From Bradyrhizobium sp. KBS0727 (GTDB lineage Bacteria; Pseudomonadota; Alphaproteobacteria; Rhizobiales; Xanthobacteraceae), in the NCBI RefSeq assembly GCF_005937885.2, contig NZ_CP042176.1:6381501-6445500 (forward strand): a DNA stretch of 64,000 nt, given 5' to 3'. Positions 60,222 through 64,000 of this stretch are shown here, piece after piece; within the stretch, counting starts at the first letter, position 1, and every line of letters starts with the position of its first letter. The notes beneath the pieces were generated by a model. That model had not been told where the DNA came from, searched no databases, and saw only the letters and a program-made list of their open reading frames with translations. A program made the translations under genes and the position numbers.

Positions 60222-61601
60222 GTGGCCGTGACGGATACGCAATCTGCAGACGCTTCGCCGGCCGGTGCGGTCGCCCGGCTGCGATCGCTGCTTCGCAGCC
60301 TGCTTGGCGGCGCGGGCGAAGCCTCCGTCACCCGCCGGCTGGCCGGCACCATCTTCATCATCCGTGTCGTCAGCGCGGCACTGGCCTATTTCTCGCAGAT
60401 CGTGCTGGCGCGCTGGATGGGCGGCTCGGACTACGGCGTCTATGTCTATGTCTGGACCTGGGTGCTGCTGCTCGGCAGCATGATGGATTTCGGCATCTCG
60501 GCGTCGGCGCAAAAGATCATTCCGGAATACCGCACCCGCGGCGAGCACGCGCTGCTGCGCGGCTTCCTGTCCGGCAGCCGCTGGATGACGTTGGCGGTGT
60601 CTTCCGTGGTCTCGCTGGGGCTCGCCGGCGTCGTCAAGGGACTGTCGCCGTGGATCGACGCCAACGCGATCGTTCCGCTCTATATCGGCTGCCTGACGCT
60701 GCCGGCCTTCGTCGTCGCCAACACCCAGGACGGCATTGCGCGTTCGCATGACTGGATGCGGCTCGGCCTGATGCCGCAATTCATCGTGCGCCAGTCGCTG
60801 ATCATCGGCTTCACCGCCGGCGCCTTCGTGCTCGGCTTTCATCTCGGCGCCACCGCCGCGATGCTGGCCAGCGCCGCCGCGGTCTGGATCGCGATGATCG
60901 GGCAGATGATCGTGCTCAACCGCAGGCTCGGCAGCCATGTCGGGCCGGGTGCGAAAGCCTATGATTTCCGTGGCTGGCTCGCGGTCTCGTTGCCGATCCT
61001 GCTGGTGGAGAGCTTCTATTTGCTGCTGTCCTACACCGACGTGCTGGTGCTGCAGCAATTCCGCTCCTCGGAGGAAGTCGGCGTCTATTTCGCCGTCGTG
61101 AAGACGCTGGCGCTGGTGTCCTTCATTCACTACGCGATGTCGGCGACGACGGCGCATCGTTTTGCCGAATATCACGCGCTTGGCGACAAGGCGCGGCTGT
61201 CGGCCTATGTCGCGCACGCGATCCGGTGGACGTTCTGGCCGTCGCTCGCCGCGACCGTGGCGCTGCTGGCGTTGGGCAAACCGCTGCTGTGGCTGTTCGG
61301 ACCGCAATTCGTGGTCGGCTACGACATCATGTTCATAGCCGCTATCGGCCTCGTGGTCCGCTCGGCGATCGGCCCGGTCGAGCGGCTGCTCAACATGCTC
61401 GGCCATCAGCATATCTGCGCCCTGGCCTATGCGCTCGCCTTCGTCATGAACGTCGTGCTCTGCCTCGTACTGGTGCCACGCTTCGGCGGCCACGGCGCCG
61501 CGGCAGCGACCTCGATCTCGCTGGCGTTCGAGACCGTGCTGTTGTTCTGGATCGTCCGGCAGCGGCTCGGGCTGCACGTGCTGGCGTTCGGGAAGCGCTG
61601 A
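60222..61601 (+). CDS. Oligosaccharide flippase / lipopolysaccharide biosynthesis membrane protein
   Basis: 459 residues from GTG 60222 (GGGGATG upstream); ATG 60123 inside the repeat is an alternative. About twelve to fourteen membrane helices of the MATE/Wzx (MVF) superfamily are present: IFIIRVVSAALAYFSQIVLARWMGGSDYGVYVYVWTWVLLLGS (landmarks), YLLLSYTDVLVLQQF and FVVGYDIMFIAAIGLVVRSAIGPVERLLNMLG. Such proteins flip lipid-linked sugars across the inner membrane. No glycosyltransferase genes lie nearby, so its substrate is unknown. Confidence 0.85.
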   Translation: MAVTDTQSADASPAGAVARLRSLLRSLLGGAGEASVTRRLAGTIFIIRVVSAALAYFSQIVLARWMGGSDYGVYVYVWTWVLLLGSMMDFGISASAQKIIPEYRTRGEHALLRGFLSGSRWMTLAVSSVVSLGLAGVVKGLSPWIDANAIVPLYIGCLTLPAFVVANTQDGIARSHDWMRLGLMPQFIVRQSLIIGFTAGAFVLGFHLGATAAMLASAAAVWIAMIGQMIVLNRRLGSHVGPGAKAYDFRGWLAVSLPILLVESFYLLLSYTDVLVLQQFRSSEEVGVYFAVVKTLALVSFIHYAMSATTAHRFAEYHALGDKARLSAYVAHAIRWTFWPSLAATVALLALGKPLLWLFGPQFVVGYDIMFIAAIGLVVRSAIGPVERLLNMLGHQHICALAYALAFVMNVVLCLVLVPRFGGHGAAAATSISLAFETVLLFWIVRQRLGLHVLAFGKR

Positions 61602-61880
61602 TCCCGCAAGCCCGTTCCAAGCGTGCCATATGGTATGCCAGCGCGCTGTAGCCTCAAACTAGCCACGTTTCGCGGTTCCGCCATGCACCCGATACCGGCA
61701 TCGGATGCGCGAGCGCGAGCGCAGAATACGATTTCGCGGCACGCGGGCGGAGTGGGGGAAAAACCCATCGAATTCCGGTACGCGCATCAAACATTCTTAT
61801 TTCGTATGGCCGGTCGCGAACGGAAGCATCCCGATCCCGGCACTGCTATATTGCGGGTCCACCGGAACTTGATCCTCGAT

Positions 61881-62711
61881 ATGATTGACCCACTCTATGT
61901 TGCATCGGGATTTGGCGTCGGCGTTCTGGTCGGGATGACCGGGGTCGGTGGCGGCTCGTTGATGACGCCGTTGTTGATCCTGCTGTTCGGCATCCATCCG
62001 ACGACGGCGGTCGGCACCGATCTGCTATACGCCGCCGCGACCAAGACCGGCGGCAGCCTCGTGCATGGCTGGGCGCGCAGCATCCACTGGCCGGCGGTCA
62101 TTCGCCTGGCCAGCGGCAGTATCCCGGCGAGCATCCTGACGCTCGTTGCGATGTCGAAACTTGATCTCAACGGGGCGTCCGAGCGCAGCCTGGTCAATCT
62201 GGTGCTGTGTTTTGCGCTTTTGCTCACGGCGATATCGCTGATCTTTCGCAAGGCGATCCTGGAGCGCTACCGCCGGCGCCTGGAGCAGCTCGATGACGTC
62301 ACAACGGCCCGTGCGACCGTGATCGTGGGCGTGGCGCTGGGTGTGCTGGTCTCGATCTCGTCCGTAGGGGCCGGCGCGGTCGGCGTAACCGCGCTGCTGC
62401 TGCTCTACCCGCGGCTGCCGATGGCGAGCATCGTCGGCTCCGACATCGCGCATGCGGTGCCGCTGACGCTGGTCGCCGGAATCGGACACTGGGCATTGGG
62501 CGCGATCGACTGGTCGCTGATGGGCGTATTGCTGATCGGATCGTTGCCCGGCATCGTCATCGGCAGCTACTGTGCCGTGCGCGTGCCGGAGAAGGTGCTG
62601 CGCGTAGCGCTGGCGTCGGTTCTGATTTTGGTTGCCGGCAAGCTTGCGTCCGGCGAACTGCATTTGTCGCCGGAGAGCATGATGGCTTTTTCCCGGAGCG
62701 TCGCCCACTGA
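61881..62711 (+). CDS. TauE/SafE family permease
   Basis: 276 residues from ATG 61881 (MIDPLYVASGFGVGVLVGMTGVGGGSLMTPLLILLFG). It has eight predicted membrane helices and the family signatures GMTGVGGGSLMTPLL, TTAVGTDLLYAAATKTGGS and SVGAGAVGVTALLLLYPRLPMASIVGSDIAHA. Members export sulfite, sulfoacetate or other organosulfur anions. The frame extends to 61623 with several other ATGs but without membrane character, so the later start is preferred. Confidence 0.88.
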   Translation: MIDPLYVASGFGVGVLVGMTGVGGGSLMTPLLILLFGIHPTTAVGTDLLYAAATKTGGSLVHGWARSIHWPAVIRLASGSIPASILTLVAMSKLDLNGASERSLVNLVLCFALLLTAISLIFRKAILERYRRRLEQLDDVTTARATVIVGVALGVLVSISSVGAGAVGVTALLLLYPRLPMASIVGSDIAHAVPLTLVAGIGHWALGAIDWSLMGVLLIGSLPGIVIGSYCAVRVPEKVLRVALASVLILVAGKLASGELHLSPESMMAFSRSVAH

Positions 62712-62768
62712 GTGAGGTGCGCCGCAGGGCCGGAAACCCGGCTTTGATCGGCATGAAGCAATCTTGCT

Positions 62769-62887
62769 GTCATCACCCGCCTTGTGCGCAATTGCGCACT
62801 GGAGCGGGTGATCCAGTATTCGCGGTTGCCGGTTAGGTCAACAATGCCAGACAGGCGTACTGGATGCCCCGCTTTCGCGGGCATGAC
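62769..62887. repeat. Palindromic intergenic repeat, family E copy 3
   Basis: Two facing hairpins: GTCATCACCCGC...GCGGGTGATCCAGTA (with TGTGCGCAATTGCGCAC inside) and TACTGGATGCCCCGCTTTCGCGGGCATGAC. The inner TGCGCAATTGCGCA is shared with family D. Confidence 0.75.
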
Positions 62888-62901
62888 AGACAGAGATGCC
62901 T

Positions 62902-63690
62902 TTACTCCGCGGTCCAGCCGCCGTCGATCGACAGGTTGGCGCCGGTGATCTGGGCGGCATCGTCGCCGCACAGGAACAGCGCAAGCGCGGCGACCTGTTC
63001 GGAGGTCACGAACTCCTTGGTCGGCTGCGCCGCCAGCAGCACGTCGTGAATGACCTGCTCCTTGGTAAGGTTGCGCGCCTTCATGGTCTCGGGGATCTGG
63101 TGCTCGACCAGCGGCGTCCAGACATAGCCGGGGCTGATGCAGTTGCAGGTGATCTTGAAGGTCGCAAGCTCCAACGCCACCGTCTTGGTGAGACCGGCGA
63201 TGCCGTGCTTGGCCGAGACATAGGCCGACTTGAACGGCGAGGCGACCAGCGAATGCGCAGACGCGGTGTTGATGATGCGGCCCCAGCCGCGTTTCTTCAT
63301 GCCGGGCACCGCGGCGCGGATGCCGTAGAACGCCGATGACAGGTTGATCGCGATGATCGCTTCCCACTTCTCGGGCGGAAACTCCTCGATCGGCGACACG
63401 AACTGGATGCCGGCATTGTTGACGAGGATGTCGACCGAGCCAAAGGTGGTTTCGCCGAGCGCGATCATTTCGGCGATCTCGGCGGGCTTGGTCATGTCGG
63501 CCGGCGAGTGCACGGCCCTGACCTTGAAGTCGGTCTCGATGCCGGAGCGTTCCTTCTCGATATCGGCCGGCGCGCCCATGCCGTTGAGCACGATATTGGC
63601 GCCGGCGCCCGCGAACGCGCGCGCATAGGCCAATCCGATGCCGCTGGTCGAGCCGGTCACCACCGCGGTCTTGCCTGTCAACGTACCCAT
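62902..63690 (-). CDS. bdhA: 3-hydroxybutyrate dehydrogenase
   Basis: 262 residues from ATG 63690 (MGTLTGKTAVVTGSTSGIGLAYARAFA). An SDR of the D-3-hydroxybutyrate dehydrogenase type: VNNAGIQFVSPIEEFPPEKWEAIIAINLSSAFYGIRAAVPGM (landmarks), NTASAHSLVASPFKSAYVSAKHGIAGLTKT, and the substrate-loop CNCISPGYVWTPLVEHQIPE, with the conserved lysine/glutamine positions. It oxidises 3-hydroxybutyrate from polyhydroxybutyrate to acetoacetate with NAD. GGAGTG lies 7-12 bases upstream of the start. The next gene upstream on this strand, a patatin-like fragment, ends 8 bases away. Confidence 0.93.
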   Translation of the reverse strand: MGTLTGKTAVVTGSTSGIGLAYARAFAGAGANIVLNGMGAPADIEKERSGIETDFKVRAVHSPADMTKPAEIAEMIALGETTFGSVDILVNNAGIQFVSPIEEFPPEKWEAIIAINLSSAFYGIRAAVPGMKKRGWGRIINTASAHSLVASPFKSAYVSAKHGIAGLTKTVALELATFKITCNCISPGYVWTPLVEHQIPETMKARNLTKEQVIHDVLLAAQPTKEFVTSEQVAALALFLCGDDAAQITGANLSIDGGWTAE

Positions 63691-63697
63691 TTTTCCT

Positions 63698-64000
63698 TCA
63701 CTCCTTTTTGCCTGCGGGGGCATCGGAAATGTCCCCCGTGAGATCGTAAGTCACCATGGTTTCCCCGGTTTGCGGGCGTTCCAGCCAATCCTTGTGACGC
63801 ATCGACAAATGAACGTCGCGGACGCCCGCATTCCAGTGCTCGACCACGCCGACATGCGAGAAGTCGTAATCCTTCGACGAGGATTCGTAGTTCTTGCTCT
63901 TGTAGATCAGGTGCACCACGGTGACAGTGTTTTCCCTGGAAGCCTTGCACAACAATTCGACCGACGGGTCCTTCTTGAGATAATCCGGCAATTTCCCGAG
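63698..64000 (-). CDS. Patatin-like phospholipase C-terminal part (DUF3734), start beyond window
   Basis: Only the last about 100 residues are in the window: LPDYLKKDPSVELLCKASRENTVTVVHLIYKSKNYESSSKDYDFSHVGVVEHWNAGVRDVHLSMRHKDWLERP (landmarks). This is the DUF3734 tail typical of bacterial patatin-like lipases, which often precede 3-hydroxybutyrate dehydrogenase in rhizobia; a depolymerase or lipase role in PHB or lipid turnover is plausible. The stop is at 63698, 8 bases before bdhA starts, indicating cotranscription. No start codon belongs to this window. Confidence 0.8.
   Translation of the reverse strand, partial: LGKLPDYLKKDPSVELLCKASRENTVTVVHLIYKSKNYESSSKDYDFSHVGVVEHWNAGVRDVHLSMRHKDWLERPQTGETMVTYDLTGDISDAPAGKKE

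Overview
The window is GC-rich alphaproteobacterial chromosome, most probably Bradyrhizobium or a close relative in the Nitrobacteraceae (Rhodopseudomonas, Afipia). The evidence is: the zapA / 6S RNA / 5-formyl-THF cyclo-ligase arrangement; an rpmE of the cysteine-free type; Rhizobiales families such as DUF1192, DUF1465 (RcdA-like), DUF459, DUF3237 and DUF4164; a tkt-gap-pgk-fba block with class II and class I aldolases side by side; and many short palindromic repeats of the kind I associate from memory with Bradyrhizobium intergenic DNA. The species assignment is inference.

Layout. 1-1.3 kb: a partial L,D-transpeptidase. 1.6-3.4 kb: a DUF3237 protein followed in the same frame by an oxidoreductase that has lost its N-terminal FAD motif. 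3.5-5.4 kb: a divergent pirin/LysR pair with a perfect palindrome abutting the regulator's start codon. 5.7-9.7 kb: a molybdenum hydroxylase operon (iorA-iorB-triheme cytochrome c). 9.7-14.2 kb: a cyclase-TPR protein, ymdB, fau, 6S RNA, zapA and a DUF4164 protein, all on the minus strand. 14.5-24 kb: central carbon metabolism (tkt, gap, pgk, two fba genes), a ThiE-like protein, a Sel1-repeat protein and an inositol monophosphatase.

24-32.5 kb is an accessory, visibly decaying island with a less biased composition. It holds IS remnants, a Tat-exported binding protein, two GYD-domain genes (one broken), a zf-CHCC protein, an RpoH sigma factor divergent from a cysteine-rich MarR regulator, a ferredoxin fragment, a YbaK-like deacylase and an aminotransferase remnant. 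The rpoH/marR intergenic region has two near-consensus divergent promoters with overlapping -35 boxes, and one TTTCGAAA palindrome per promoter. It is the most specific regulatory structure I found.

32.5-64 kb returns to core-type genes: an RND efflux pair, a TolQ/MotA-like plus OmpA/MotB-like pair, an ABC exporter, rpmE, DUF1465, DUF1192, a quinone oxidoreductase, two c-di-GMP proteins, galU, a lytic transglycosylase, a DUF459 protein, CsbD, two short-chain dehydrogenases, a TauD-type dioxygenase, YqgE, a DsbD N-terminal-domain protein, a flippase, a TauE/SafE permease, 3-hydroxybutyrate dehydrogenase and a patatin-like fragment. Between these genes lie at least five families of palindromic repeats. 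They include two mutually inverted 120-bp copies flanking 55.2-60.0 kb, and a strongly foldable element at 47.92-48.03 kb that could be a mobile element or a structured RNA. I did not find a clearly novel multi-gene defence or biosynthetic system. The best candidates for something undescribed are the rpoH/marR stress island and the 47.9-kb structured element.
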